This document shows, piece by piece, positions 44,449-53,691 of a stretch of DNA of 64,000 nucleotides. Each line of letters begins with the position of its first letter. The first letter of the stretch is position 1. The stretch is from Acidimicrobilacustris europaeus. Lineage in GTDB: Bacteria; Actinomycetota; Acidimicrobiia; Acidimicrobiales; Acidimicrobilacustridaceae. Below the pieces are notes generated by a model that was given only the letters and a program-made list of their open reading frames with translations, did not search any database and was not told the origin of the DNA. The DNA is taken from assembly GCA_965194515.1 (NCBI GenBank), contig OZ239146.1:1984001-2048000 (forward strand), written 5' to 3'. Both the position numbers and the translations under genes were made by a program.

Positions 44449-44509
44449 AAAGTCCCGGCAGCCACCGTCGCCTTGAGGCCCAGGCTCCCGTCCCCCCTAC
44501 GCTGTGGCG

Positions 44510-45280
44510 ATGCACGCCGCCCTCGCTGCCGCCGCCACCTTGGTATCGCTGGCCTTTGCCCTCTCAACGGGCGAACGTTGGCTTCGGGGCCGGAAACGCC
44601 ACGAAGCCGCCTGGACGCTTTCGCTCATCATGTTCGCCCTCGGTTCGATCTCGTTGTGGTGGGGAGCGGGGGTCGGATGGGGTGAGTGGTCGTTCAAATC
44701 GTTCTACTTGTTTGGCGCCATTCTCAACGTTCCGTTTCTCGCGCTTGGCACCGTTGAACTCTTGGCCGGCCCGAAACACGGTCGACGGTGGATGGCAATC
44801 ATTTCGTTGTTGGGCGCGTTCTGCACCGGAATCGTTGTGGCTGCGCCCCTTGCCGGAGTCATCGTTTCCGACGTCTTGCCCCAGGGCAAAGAGGTCTTCG
44901 GACCGGGACCACGTATCGCTGCGGCCATCGGTTCTGGTGTCGCTGCAGTCGTCATCATTGCCGGCGCAGTTTGGAGCGCATGGCGACTCTTTCGCGGTTG
45001 GCGTGCGGGCGCGAACACCGGAGCGACTCGAACAGGCACTCCGTCACTTCGCCGTCTCGCAATTGCGAATCTCTTCATTGCAACCGGAACACTCATTCTC
45101 AGCGCCGGTGGTCTTCTGAATTCGGTCGTGAATGAAATGGACGGCTTTGCGATTTCGCTCGTTGCCGGTATCTCAGTGATCTTCGCCGGTTTCTTATTGA
45201 CGAGTTCACAATCCTCAGCGCAGTTACGCGCCGTCCCCGAACCCGAAGAGTGGCGCGCTCCGCAGGCTGATGTCGCCTAG
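44510..45280 (+). CDS. Multi-pass membrane protein of unknown function
   Basis: 256 residues with about seven hydrophobic segments (from ALAAAATLVSLAFALS to FAISLVAGISVIFAGFLLT) and a hydrophilic tail EPEEWRAPQADVA. Short basic loops (GRKRH, GPKHGRR) suggest orientation. No family recognised. GTG at 44504 is an alternative start. Divergent from rex; its stop overlaps the stop of the 29-residue microprotein on the other strand. Confidence 0.75.
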   Translation: MHAALAAAATLVSLAFALSTGERWLRGRKRHEAAWTLSLIMFALGSISLWWGAGVGWGEWSFKSFYLFGAILNVPFLALGTVELLAGPKHGRRWMAIISLLGAFCTGIVVAAPLAGVIVSDVLPQGKEVFGPGPRIAAAIGSGVAAVVIIAGAVWSAWRLFRGWRAGANTGATRTGTPSLRRLAIANLFIATGTLILSAGGLLNSVVNEMDGFAISLVAGISVIFAGFLLTSSQSSAQLRAVPEPEEWRAPQADVA

Positions 45281-45366
45281 AGGGCGAGCACAAACAGCTG
45301 CATCGCTGCTGCAAACAAAATAACGAAAAGCAGAATGCCAACAGCGATGACGGTTCCGGGTCGCAT
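45277..45366 (-). CDS. 29-residue single-helix membrane microprotein
   Basis: Starts MRPGTVIAVGILLFVILF and continues as one hydrophobic helix to the stop. AGGA lies five bases before the ATG. It follows the DUF62 gene by nine bases on the same strand, so it is probably cotranslated with it. Charge is limited to one Arg at residue 2, giving an N-in topology. Function unknown; chance ORF not excluded. Confidence 0.5.
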   Translation of the reverse strand: MRPGTVIAVGILLFVILFAAAMQLFVLAL

Positions 45367-45375
45367 AGTTGTTCC

Positions 45376-46236
45376 TCAGGTTCGACGTTGGCCGAGTTGC
45401 ACTGGCGTGATGATGCTGGGCGGACGTGTCTCATCGAACTGTTCAAACGTCACTGCTGACGTACCGGAGAGTCCGAGTTCTTCAGCTGCCGAATGTTTGT
45501 CGAGAACAATGGTGACAAGACCATAGGAATCGACAATGAGACCAATTTCGTTTGGATCAAGGTCGGCGAATGTTCCGACTCGGCGAGCAATCCGAGAGCC
45601 GTCGTCCATAACTAAACGAATCGTTTCATCGAATGCTTCGAGTTCATCGGGGTCGACGTTGAGTTGCGCGTTGCCGTAATGATCGACCCACAGCACTTCA
45701 GCGTGGAGACGGCCTTCATCTTCTCGGGTGAGAGGAATCATCGCTGGGAAAAGAGAAATTGGATCGATGGCCGGACCAAGTTCGGAAAGGTCGACGCCGT
45801 TACACAAATGCGCTGCTGCGGGGGCAAAGACATCGCGCCCGTCGAAGGTTCCGGGTTCTGTCGTAAAGCGATAGTCGGGGTTGACTATTTCGACGGCTCG
45901 ACCGGCGCCACCGCAAAGCTGCACGACAGGAGCAAGAACGCCATTGTCGGGCCCAACCAAGACCGATGATCCATCACCAATTTCAACGGCGATCGGACGA
46001 CGAGGAGTGCCAACCGTCGGATCGATCACTGCGACAACAACACCTGGGGCGAGATAGTTCGCGGCTCGTACAAGCGCCAAGCCTCCGGCACGCACGTCGT
46101 AGACGGGGATGTCATGAGTGATGTCGATGACTCGCACCTCGGGTGCGATGGAACGAATTACCGAATGCACGACGCCGACAAATTCGTCGACGCGTCCGTA
46201 ATCGGAAAGAAAGGAAACAGTGTCGTAACGAGGCAT
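45376..46236 (-). CDS. SAM hydroxide adenosyltransferase-like (DUF62/chlorinase-fluorinase family)
   Basis: 286 residues: VSFLSDYGRVDEFVGVVHSVI, IDITHDIPVYDVRAGGLAL, VAVIDPTVGT and LVGPDNGVL match the DUF62 family, whose common members hydrolyse S-adenosylmethionine to adenosine and methionine. The fluorinase-specific 23-residue loop is not apparent. A 29-codon gene follows at once. Confidence 0.9.
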   Translation of the reverse strand: MPRYDTVSFLSDYGRVDEFVGVVHSVIRSIAPEVRVIDITHDIPVYDVRAGGLALVRAANYLAPGVVVAVIDPTVGTPRRPIAVEIGDGSSVLVGPDNGVLAPVVQLCGGAGRAVEIVNPDYRFTTEPGTFDGRDVFAPAAAHLCNGVDLSELGPAIDPISLFPAMIPLTREDEGRLHAEVLWVDHYGNAQLNVDPDELEAFDETIRLVMDDGSRIARRVGTFADLDPNEIGLIVDSYGLVTIVLDKHSAAEELGLSGTSAVTFEQFDETRPPSIITPVQLGQRRT

Positions 46237-46268
46237 GGGAGTTACAGGTTACCGGCGGGCCGGCAACG

Positions 46269-47060
46269 TCAGTCCTGACCGAGTTCTCGGGAACGGTCGG
46301 TGGCTGCGGCCACCGCATCGAGCACTGCCGAACGAAACCCGCCCGACTCAAGCGCACGCAGGCCAGCAGCGGTGGTGCCGCCCGGCGAAGTGACCTGGGC
46401 TCGTAACGATGCTGCCGCTTCGTCGCTTGATTCGAGAAGGCTGGCGGATCCAAGCAAGGTCTGTACCGCCAGAACTTCGGCGACATCTCGGGGAAGACCG
46501 ACAAGCACACCCGCTTCGATCATGCTTTCGGCCATCACGAATACGTAGGCGGGTCCCGAGCCGGAAAGGCCGGTGACAGCGTCAAGTTTGTCTTCGGAAA
46601 CCCGAACAACAACACCCACGGCTTCGAGAACCGAAGACGCCCAATCGAGATCGGATTCCGACGCCGAAGAACCGGGCGCAATTGCCGCCGCACCAGCCCG
46701 AACAACAGCAGGCGTATTGGGCATGGCGCGCACGACGGCAATGCCATCGCCAAGCGCGCTCTGCAAAGCCGCAGTCGTGATGCCGGCGGCGATCGACAGC
46801 ACACGAGTTGCACCAGCAGCAGCCAGCGCTCGGCACGTGTCGGCAACATCGCCGGGCTTCACTGCAATAACGGCGCCTTCGGCCTGAACAATGGCATCGG
46901 TCACGACGACGCCGGGAAAGAGCGACGTGAGTTCGTTGCGTCGATCGGCGACGCGTTCAATAACAGCGATCTCGGCCGGTTCGGCCCAACGAGCGTCGAG
47001 CAATCCCCCCAGAAGGGCTTCGCCCATACGGCCGCCACCAACGATTTGAAGTCGAATCAT
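46269..47060 (-). CDS. proC: Pyrroline-5-carboxylate reductase
   Basis: 263 residues: LQIVGGGRMGEALLGGLL, AVKPGDV, MPNTPAVVRAGAAAI, and the signature GLSGSGPAYVFVMAESMIEAGVLVGLPRDVAEVLAVQT. Last step of proline synthesis, NAD(P)H-dependent. The 239 bp upstream (to the YbjN-like gene) hold no gene I can support. Confidence 0.95.
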   Translation of the reverse strand: MIRLQIVGGGRMGEALLGGLLDARWAEPAEIAVIERVADRRNELTSLFPGVVVTDAIVQAEGAVIAVKPGDVADTCRALAAAGATRVLSIAAGITTAALQSALGDGIAVVRAMPNTPAVVRAGAAAIAPGSSASESDLDWASSVLEAVGVVVRVSEDKLDAVTGLSGSGPAYVFVMAESMIEAGVLVGLPRDVAEVLAVQTLLGSASLLESSDEAAASLRAQVTSPGGTTAAGLRALESGGFRSAVLDAVAAATDRSRELGQD

Positions 47061-47299
47061 GCTGAGACGCTACCCAATCGATCCGTCCGGCCCGCTATGG
47101 GTTCTGCACAGGGCCACACTGCGACGCCTACTCCGATCGTGCCCAACCGATCGGCGATCGTCGTCCGGGTGGTCGAACCGCCACAGTCACTTCCCCGATG
47201 ACTGCAGAAGTTCGTTCCACCCGGACAACTGCGAGCGTAGAAAGCGCCACTGGCATCCCGCATGGGCCGAACGGCGATTTCCGCAGCAGTGCCGCTGCG

Positions 47300-47767
47300 T
47301 CAGCTGTTCGAGAACCGTGTCGCGAAACCGATCCGCAGCGCCGGTTGAAAGAACTGTTCGACGTACATGTACAGCGAACCCAGGATTCGATCGAGTTCAC
47401 CTTCATCGACTGCGTGGACCGGCAACGAACCGGCGAGGAAGATCGCTTCTTCTTCGCCGATACAAAACGCCATTCCCGTGGTCTTGCGATTGCGGCGAAG
47501 CAAGTGCTCGTAGAACTGCGCGTGATTTTCGTCGGGAGATGGCATCACGTAGGTCTCGTAATGCAACGTGCGCTGACGCAACGTGAACCAAATTGTGAAC
47601 ACGTCTTTGCTTTCGCCAAGAACTCGGACATACCAGCGACGCTCTGAAGGCTCACCGCGTTCTACTGCTGCAACAAACGGATTCGTTTGGAGCTCATCGA
47701 CGAGCCAAGCATCGATACGAAGCTCCATGGCGCCGAGTTCAACATCGTCTGCGATTTCGTCAGCCAT
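47300..47767 (-). CDS. YbjN-domain protein
   Basis: 155 residues with an alpha/beta YbjN fold reading RRWYVRVLGESKDVFTIWFTLRQRTLHYETYVMPSP and YEHLLRRN, ending EQFFQPALRIGFATRF. It starts three bases past the mshA stop; the mshA-YbjN pair is widely conserved in Actinomycetota, suggesting a shared though unknown link to mycothiol. Confidence 0.85.
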   Translation of the reverse strand: MADEIADDVELGAMELRIDAWLVDELQTNPFVAAVERGEPSERRWYVRVLGESKDVFTIWFTLRQRTLHYETYVMPSPDENHAQFYEHLLRRNRKTTGMAFCIGEEEAIFLAGSLPVHAVDEGELDRILGSLYMYVEQFFQPALRIGFATRFSNS

Positions 47768-47770
47768 GAG

Positions 47771-48988
47771 TTAGTCACACGTCACGAGTGCACGAGAGGT
47801 GAGATCGGCGTAGAGACGGCGAAGTCGAGCCGCAGTTGTCGACCATGTGTAGTGCGAGGCACTTTCGGCAGCAACAATCGACATCGCATCGGCAACGACC
47901 GGCGAATCAAGAATCTTTCGAAGCGCTGCAGCAAAGTCACGAGGGTCTCGATTGTCGATAAGGAAACCGGTCGAACCGTCCTCGACAAGGGTGAGTAATC
48001 CGCCAACCGCCGCTGCGACCACCGGCGTTCCGCATGCCGCGGCTTCCAGTGCAACGAGCCCGAAAGATTCGGAACGGCTGGGCACGATGCACACATCGGC
48101 AGCGCGGTAGTAGGTGGAAAGGAGGTGATGGGGCTGAGGTGGGACAAACCGCACTCGGCCCTGGAGTCCGAGCCCTTCAACGAGAGACAACGCTGCTTGG
48201 AATTCCGCGTTTCCTTCGATGCCACTCGCTCCACCAACAACAAGGAGCATCGCGTCGGGATGGCTATCGGAAAGTTCTGCAAGTGCGGCAATCGCGACGG
48301 TAAGTCCCTTGAGCGGTTGAATGCGTCCAGCGAAAAGCAACACCGGGTGATCGCCCAAACCGAGCGCGTAACGAGCACCCCGACGATCGCCGGGAGAGAA
48401 GAACGCGTGATCAACACCAGGGGGAACAATTTCGATTCGAGAGGGGTCGGCGCCGTAGAGATCAACCAACTGTGTAACTTCTGCAGCGCAATTGGCCAGG
48501 ATTGCGTCGGAGCATGCGATGACTTCGGTTTCGGCTTGCACGCGAATCTCGGGCTCTTCGTCGCCCGTTTCCGCTTTCACGCGCGCAAGCGTGTGGAATG
48601 TTGAAACAAGCGGCAGCGAAAGTTCATGCTTCAGGCGATGACCAACGACGCCCGACAGCCAGTAGTTGGCGTGAATCGCGTCGGGGCCGCCGTCGCGTCG
48701 AAGGTGTCGCGCGACACCTTCGCCAAACTCATCGAGGACCTGCGGCAGGTCTTCTTTCGCAAGATCAAGCGGGCCGGCATCGATGTGCACGACACGAAAG
48801 CCGGGTTCGACATCGACGAACTCGGGCTGATCTTCGGCTGATCGCCGCGTGTAGACCTCGGCTTTCACACCTGCTTGCGCGAGCGCGCCAACGAGTTCGC
48901 GCACATACACATTCATCCCGCCTGAATCGCCGGTGCCCGGTTGAGCAAGGGGGGAGGTGTGCAAGGAGAGCACTGCTAAGGACCGCAT
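47771..48988 (-). CDS. mshA: D-inositol-3-phosphate glycosyltransferase (mycothiol synthesis)
   Basis: 405-residue GT4 enzyme: SLHTSPLAQPGTGDSGGMNVYVREL, FHTLARVKAE, IEIVPPGVDHAFFSPGDR, and the nucleotide-sugar site FGLVALEAAACGTPVVAAAVGG. The GDSGGMNVYV loop is specific to MshA. It transfers GlcNAc to inositol-3-phosphate, the first step of mycothiol. Strong support for an actinobacterial origin. Confidence 0.95.
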   Translation of the reverse strand: MRSLAVLSLHTSPLAQPGTGDSGGMNVYVRELVGALAQAGVKAEVYTRRSAEDQPEFVDVEPGFRVVHIDAGPLDLAKEDLPQVLDEFGEGVARHLRRDGGPDAIHANYWLSGVVGHRLKHELSLPLVSTFHTLARVKAETGDEEPEIRVQAETEVIACSDAILANCAAEVTQLVDLYGADPSRIEIVPPGVDHAFFSPGDRRGARYALGLGDHPVLLFAGRIQPLKGLTVAIAALAELSDSHPDAMLLVVGGASGIEGNAEFQAALSLVEGLGLQGRVRFVPPQPHHLLSTYYRAADVCIVPSRSESFGLVALEAAACGTPVVAAAVGGLLTLVEDGSTGFLIDNRDPRDFAAALRKILDSPVVADAMSIVAAESASHYTWSTTAARLRRLYADLTSRALVTCD

Positions 48989-49060
48989 GACTCCCCCACG
49001 CTACGGCGCGGACGCCGCAAGGAACACCTTTTGGCCAGCGGAACTTCTTCTGTGTGGCTC

Positions 49061-49834
49061 TCAGCCAACTTGCGACAAGTAATTGCCCAGCATCAGGCCC
49101 CATAGCGGAGCCACAACAAACCAAACATCGAGACGGCGCAATGCCGGACCTGCCAAAGCTGCCGATGGGGCGAGCGCCGACGCCAAGGGCGCCCCAAGCG
49201 GAGCGAGAACCGCGACCAGTCCACCAAACACCCAACCGGCGCTGCTGTCGAACGGGCCTAATTGAAATACCGCTTGAGCGAAGGTCACGACGAGAACTGC
49301 AGCGATTCCCGAGAGTGGACCTTCAAACACACTGTTGGCCTCCGAGCCCATGAGGTAATCGCCGACTTCGTAGGCACTTACGAGCACAAGCAGAACAACA
49401 AGCGCGCCCATGTCGGTGCGGCCAATCAGAACGACCGAACCCGCAGCGATGGCGGGGAGAATTGCTGAGCGAAGCCCAACGACGACATTGCTGCGGAGCA
49501 TCCCTCCTCCGACAATCAAGAGACCAATAGCGACAACGACACCGACACCGAATCCGATGGGTCCCGCGATCGCCATGATCGGAACAACTGCAGCAGCAAC
49601 ACCGCCGAGTACAGGTACGGCTCGACGACCAGTGTCGCTCCACACACGAATGGTCTGCATCGCAGCGACTGCCGCAACCACCGCGAAAAGGACAGCGACT
49701 GCGATTATTCCGAGCGCACATGCAACACAGGCGACGATGAACCAAAGAACCCCGAGGCGAGCATGAGGCCCATCAGGCTTGGGAATGTAGGCAAAGCGGC
49801 GAACGAGCGAAGGTGTCGCGCGTGAACTACTCAT
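49061..49834 (-). CDS. Polytopic membrane protein, CdsA-like
   Basis: 257 residues with about eight hydrophobic segments. Near residue 155 YEVGDYLMGSEANSVFEGPLSG recalls the conserved loop of phosphatidate cytidylyltransferases (D...G...SP.KS.EG), but with changes at key sites, so catalysis is uncertain. Its start overlaps the MoaD-like stop (ATGA). Confidence 0.6.
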   Translation of the reverse strand: MSSSRATPSLVRRFAYIPKPDGPHARLGVLWFIVACVACALGIIAVAVLFAVVAAVAAMQTIRVWSDTGRRAVPVLGGVAAAVVPIMAIAGPIGFGVGVVVAIGLLIVGGGMLRSNVVVGLRSAILPAIAAGSVVLIGRTDMGALVVLLVLVSAYEVGDYLMGSEANSVFEGPLSGIAAVLVVTFAQAVFQLGPFDSSAGWVFGGLVAVLAPLGAPLASALAPSAALAGPALRRLDVWFVVAPLWGLMLGNYLSQVG

Positions 49835-50073
49835 CGGAACCCGCCCGAAACTGGAGGCAAAACCGCGACCTCGTCACCATCGCCCACTGAAGTTTCGCCA
49901 GAGACGGGTTCGCCGTTGCACCACACGCGGCTGTTCGCGACAACGTCTGCGAATGCAGGCCCATAGCGACGAACTGCTTCGGCAAGGACTTCGTCGACGG
50001 TTGAACCGGGAATCGTGTCCCGTCCAATGCCTGCGGCTTCCCGAGCCGACGCGAACAGACGAAGAGAAGCCAC
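49831..50073 (-). CDS. MoaD/ThiS-family ubiquitin-like sulfur carrier
   Basis: 80 residues: SLRLFASAREAAGIGRDTIPG, RVWCNGEPVSGETSVGDGDEVAVLPPVSGG and then FR before the stop. MoaD/ThiS proteins normally end exactly in GG, which is thiocarboxylated; here two residues follow. Either they are trimmed by a protease or the carrier is inactive. No molybdopterin genes are adjacent. Confidence 0.85.
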   Translation of the reverse strand: MASLRLFASAREAAGIGRDTIPGSTVDEVLAEAVRRYGPAFADVVANSRVWCNGEPVSGETSVGDGDEVAVLPPVSGGFR

Positions 50074-50133
50074 AAGCGCAGGTTACGCGGTGAGCGCCAC
50101 ACCTCGGTCTCGGGGGTCGGGTACCGTCACGCC

Positions 50134-50724
50134 GTGACTCGCCTCCTTCTCGTCCGCCATGGCCAATCAGAATGGAACGCCGTTGGTCGATGGCAGGGCA
50201 AGGCCGACCCCGCCCTCACCGACTTTGGCCGCCAGCAGGCATTCCATGCGGCACAGCGCATTGGCTCGGTTGACCTCATCGTTGCCTCGCCGCTCATTCG
50301 TGCGTTCGAAACCGCACAGATCATCAGTTCGCAAATCGGTGTTGGCCCGATCGTCATTGACGCCGACCTCATGGAACGCGATGCCGGCGAATGGGAAGGC
50401 CTCACGCGGGCAGAAATTGAATCGGAGTGGCCGGGCTACTTAGGTCACGACAAATGGCCGCCTGGCTACGAACTCCACGACGAATTGCTCGTACGCACCC
50501 GCGCTGCGCTTGACCGCATCCATGTCGAGTACGAGGGTGCCGACGTGCTCGTGCTCACCCATGGCGGCGTAATCGGCACGCTCGAAGTCCAACATTCCGA
50601 GCAGTGGCAACGAATGCCCAACCTCGGTGGCAGAGTCTTCACCCATCACGGCGACCGTCTTGAACTCGGCGAACGCGTTGTACTCGTCGAGGATGACGAA
50701 ATCACCATCCCCGATCAGATCTGA
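50134..50724 (+). CDS. Histidine phosphatase (phosphoglycerate-mutase-like)
   Basis: 196 residues. RHG motif LLVRHGQSEWN with catalytic His9, GRQQAFHAAQRIG, SPLIRAFETAQII with the phosphate Arg, MERDAGEWEGLT, and the second His in LVLTHGGVIGTLE. Acts on small phosphoesters; mutase versus phosphatase cannot be told. Divergent from the MoaD-like gene. Confidence 0.9.
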   Translation: MTRLLLVRHGQSEWNAVGRWQGKADPALTDFGRQQAFHAAQRIGSVDLIVASPLIRAFETAQIISSQIGVGPIVIDADLMERDAGEWEGLTRAEIESEWPGYLGHDKWPPGYELHDELLVRTRAALDRIHVEYEGADVLVLTHGGVIGTLEVQHSEQWQRMPNLGGRVFTHHGDRLELGERVVLVEDDEITIPDQI

Positions 50725-50732
50725 GTGGGGCA

Positions 50733-51371
50733 GTGACCGAGACAGGCCGATCATCGCTTCCCGTCGAAATCGTGAGGTCTCGGCGTCGACGCAAGACGGT
50801 GCAAGCGACCATCGTCGACGGCGTTATTCGGGTGCAAGCACCAGCATCGATGTCTCAGCGCGAACTCGACGAACACGTTCACTACCTCGTTGCGCGTCTC
50901 GAACGCCGTTACCGATCTGAATCGGTCGATCTCGACGCTCGATCGCGACGTCTTTCCAAACGATTCGAGCTCCCAAAAGCCACCTCAGTGGTGTGGGCCG
51001 ATCAGCGCAGCCAATGGGGATCTTGCACACCCTCCACTGGCGAGATCCGCATCTCGAATCGGCTCGCTGCATACCCACCCTGGATTCTTGACTACGTCCT
51101 TGTGCACGAACTCGCACATCTTGTTGAAGCGAACCACTCCCCGGCGTTCAACACTCTCGTTGCGCGGTATCCACTTGCTGAACGCGCCCGCGGTTTTCTC
51201 ATGGCCATTTCGTTTGGCGATACCGGCGTTGCCGAGGACGTCGACGGTGAAGCCCCCGAACCCGACGAAGAACTTGATTGGGACGAAGTCAACGAGGTTG
51301 AGGAACTTCAGAATCCTCAGACCACTTCGGGACGTGACGACGCCACCGGCACGCCACTCACACTCTTCTAG
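50733..51371 (+). CDS. YgjP-like (DUF45) metallopeptidase
   Basis: 212 residues: N-terminal beta region SRRRRKTVQATIVDGVIRVQAP, then WGSCTPSTGEIRISNRLAAYP and the zinc motif VLVHELAHLVEANHSPAF (HExxH with a second His-containing NHS). A C-terminal acidic tail follows. The start lies eight bases after the phosphatase gene, so cotranscribed. Family function poorly known; intracellular. Confidence 0.88.
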   Translation: MTETGRSSLPVEIVRSRRRRKTVQATIVDGVIRVQAPASMSQRELDEHVHYLVARLERRYRSESVDLDARSRRLSKRFELPKATSVVWADQRSQWGSCTPSTGEIRISNRLAAYPPWILDYVLVHELAHLVEANHSPAFNTLVARYPLAERARGFLMAISFGDTGVAEDVDGEAPEPDEELDWDEVNEVEELQNPQTTSGRDDATGTPLTLF

Positions 51372-52051
51372 GAACTGGCCTTTGTTCCCACCACAACACA
51401 ATGTGGATGGAAATATCCCTTGTCGAGTCGTCCCACACGAGTCGTGAGACCCTCGGACGAAATCAACGTTTCGATATCGGCAGCCGACGGGAAATCCAGT
51501 GCATTGCCACGGGTAATTCTCAAGACTTTGGTGGCGAGGAACTCTTGAAACTGTGCAACGAAAGCCTTGATCCGTGGCTCAGTGTTGACTTCTTTCACAA
51601 TCAAACGCCCGCCTGGGCCAAGCGCGGCAATGCAATCGGAAAGCAATCGTGATCGATCTTCCGGTGCGATGAGGTACAGCACGTCGGCGAAAACAATCGC
51701 GTCCCACCCGCCATCGATTGTCAGGATCTCCCCCGAGGCCCGATGTTCAAAAGAGATCGTTGCCTCGCCTTGGTGCAGATGTCTCACCGACTCTTGCGCG
51801 AGTTCAATCTTCTGTGCATCGATGTCGACACCAACAACGGTTCTGCCTGCAGACGACAGCGCCAGATAGGTCGCGAACATTCCGTGACCACAACCGACTT
51901 CCAAGATCTTTCCCGAACGCGGAACCTCGGTCTCAAGCGCTTCAAACGGTGCTGTCCACCACCGAATCGCAGTGTGCAGTCGCGTAGATCGGCTCGACTG
52001 TTTCCAAAGCCCAAGCGTACGTTTCGCTGCGTCAGATTGGGGTGGCTTCAC
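51368..52051 (-). CDS. Class I SAM-dependent methyltransferase
   Basis: 227 residues: motif I ILEVGCGHGMFATYLA, VVGVDIDAQKIELAQ, IVFADVLYLIAPEDR, LGPGGRLIVKEVNTEPR. It resembles small-molecule/lipid methyltransferases. It follows the ChbG-like gene with a 4-base overlap, last of a four-gene surface-glycan-like operon. Acceptor unknown. Confidence 0.85.
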   Translation of the reverse strand: MKPPQSDAAKRTLGLWKQSSRSTRLHTAIRWWTAPFEALETEVPRSGKILEVGCGHGMFATYLALSSAGRTVVGVDIDAQKIELAQESVRHLHQGEATISFEHRASGEILTIDGGWDAIVFADVLYLIAPEDRSRLLSDCIAALGPGGRLIVKEVNTEPRIKAFVAQFQEFLATKVLRITRGNALDFPSAADIETLISSEGLTTRVGRLDKGYFHPHCVVVGTKASS

Positions 52052-52908
52052 AGTCCCGCTCGGGGAAGATCAGCGAACGTGCCGAGACGAAAGCCGAGTT
52101 CATCGATAGCAACACGAATTGTTTCGGAACACAACGCTTCGTATTCGACATCCCACATGTAGTTCCACTGGTAGCGGACTCGGTCAGGATCATCGGGAAG
52201 TCCAGGGTGACTCGCGAGTTCTGCGCTTGGAGTTCCAGACGACGCCAGTCGGTCAACCGCTGCAACCATTTCGCTCAGGCCCATTGAGCCAGCGCCATCA
52301 AGACCAGTCGCCGATGCCGTCCAGGCCCAGTTGCGTTTACGTAATTGCACTTCAAGTCGACGAGCGAGTCGGCGAACGGTCACACCGACCGGGCCTCGTG
52401 CGTCGGACCGCATAACGCGAATGGCGTGCACATCGTTGGCGTCGCCGAGATCAAGCAGAACATTGCTCACTGCGGGCCACATGTGAATGTGTTGATGAGT
52501 ATCGAAGTGGTCGACAACCAGGCCTGCTGAGTTAATCGCCTCAAGTTGGGCGCCGAACTCTCGGCGGAGATCATCGAAATCGATGCGGCCCGCTGCTGCA
52601 CGAGGAAGGAAGGATTTCCAGTTCGTCCAGAAGTTGCCGTTCTTGTCGACCAACGTCGGGATCTCGCGAGCAGAAAGCAATGGGGGGTCTTCGCCTACTG
52701 CAGTGAAATGGGCCCCAACGCCAAGCGTCGGCACATCGCGCAGTCGTTTCGCAGCAGACCCAAACGCAGGGGCCACAGCAATGATCGACGTCGACGAAAC
52801 CACGCCTCGTTTGTGCGCATCGATGATCCCGTCAGAAACACGTTCCGTAAGACCAAAGTCATCGGCCGAAACAATGAGGATCGGCTTCTCGGATGTCGAA
52901 GAACTCAC
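52048..52908 (-). CDS. ChbG/YdjC-family carbohydrate deacetylase
   Basis: 286 residues: ILIVSADDFGLTERVSDGIIDAHKRGVVSSTS with the metal Asp, LGVGAHFTAVGEDPPLLS, and VVDHFDTHQHIHMWP carrying metal His. Hydrolyses N-acetyl groups on oligosaccharides. GTG 52908 has GGAG seven bases before it and forms GTGA with the previous stop, so it is preferred over the upstream ATG. Confidence 0.88.
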   Translation of the reverse strand: MSSSTSEKPILIVSADDFGLTERVSDGIIDAHKRGVVSSTSIIAVAPAFGSAAKRLRDVPTLGVGAHFTAVGEDPPLLSAREIPTLVDKNGNFWTNWKSFLPRAAAGRIDFDDLRREFGAQLEAINSAGLVVDHFDTHQHIHMWPAVSNVLLDLGDANDVHAIRVMRSDARGPVGVTVRRLARRLEVQLRKRNWAWTASATGLDGAGSMGLSEMVAAVDRLASSGTPSAELASHPGLPDDPDRVRYQWNYMWDVEYEALCSETIRVAIDELGFRLGTFADLPRAGL

Positions 52909-53687
52909 GAGGAAGCTCCGCCTCCCGAATTCCACGGCTGGCGGACCTCGAGCGGCAGCGGTTCAAGCGCCTGCAACTCGCTGCGGAGTTCGTACATCTC
53001 TCGGAGAATCTTGAAGATCACCGAGTTCGAGGAAAGTGTTGAAATGCCACGCGTGCGAGGGAAGTAATCGACACCGAACTGAACAATGCTGAAACCCAAC
53101 TTCTGCGCACGAGCAAGGAGCTCGACATCGATGAAGGATCCCTCACTGCGAAGTTCGATGTTGTCGAGCAGCGAGCGACGCATGAGCTTGAAGGCAAAGT
53201 TCATGTCGCGAAGTCGAAGACCGAACACTGTTTGGATAAGGCGGTTGTAGACGTAACTGTAAAGAAGTCGACGACCGCCTTCACCTGTTCGGTCAAACCG
53301 ATAAGCGCTTACAACGTCGGCCTCATAGAGGCGCAGCAGTCGAACGGCTTTCGAAACCTCCGCCATGTCGAACGGGAGATCGGCATCGGTGTACAGCACG
53401 AGCTCGCCCTTGGCATTCTCAAAACCGGTCTTCAGTGTTCCGCCAAGTTTTCTGTTTGTTTCATGATGAACGACGGAGACTCGTTCATCGGCGGCAGCCA
53501 TCTCGTCCGCAAGCTTGCCGGTGGAATCGGTGGAGGCATCGTTGATGATGAGAACGTCGTATCGAGCGATCTCGCCTGCCTCAATGAGGGCATCACCGGC
53601 ATCGAACGCGGCCGCGACGGCGCGTCCGATTGTCTCTTCCTCGTTCCACATCGGATAGAAGATCGTGAGGCTTTCGAAGTTCGCCAT
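52905..53687 (-). CDS. Family 2 glycosyltransferase (dolichyl-phosphate mannose synthase-like)
   Basis: 260 residues: TIFYPMWNEEETIGRAVAAA, VLIINDASTDSTGKLAD, LGGTLKTGFENAKGELVLYTDADLPFD with the DAD metal site, SAYRFDRTGEGGRR, FAFKLMRRSLL. Would charge a polyprenyl phosphate or add sugars to a lipid. Four bases downstream of the PIG-V-like gene, whose donor it could make. Confidence 0.9.
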   Translation of the reverse strand: MANFESLTIFYPMWNEEETIGRAVAAAFDAGDALIEAGEIARYDVLIINDASTDSTGKLADEMAAADERVSVVHHETNRKLGGTLKTGFENAKGELVLYTDADLPFDMAEVSKAVRLLRLYEADVVSAYRFDRTGEGGRRLLYSYVYNRLIQTVFGLRLRDMNFAFKLMRRSLLDNIELRSEGSFIDVELLARAQKLGFSIVQFGVDYFPRTRGISTLSSNSVIFKILREMYELRSELQALEPLPLEVRQPWNSGGGASS

Positions 53688-53691
53688 GGCC

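Noticed and set aside
44430..44460. Rex operator before rex (TTGTGAA half-site)
   Set aside because: Only one half is present and it contains the GTG start codon; the partner TTCACAA at the right spacing is missing.
47061..47299. Short open frames between proC and the YbjN-like gene
   Set aside because: Cys/Arg-rich, no RBS, no family pattern; likely noncoding.
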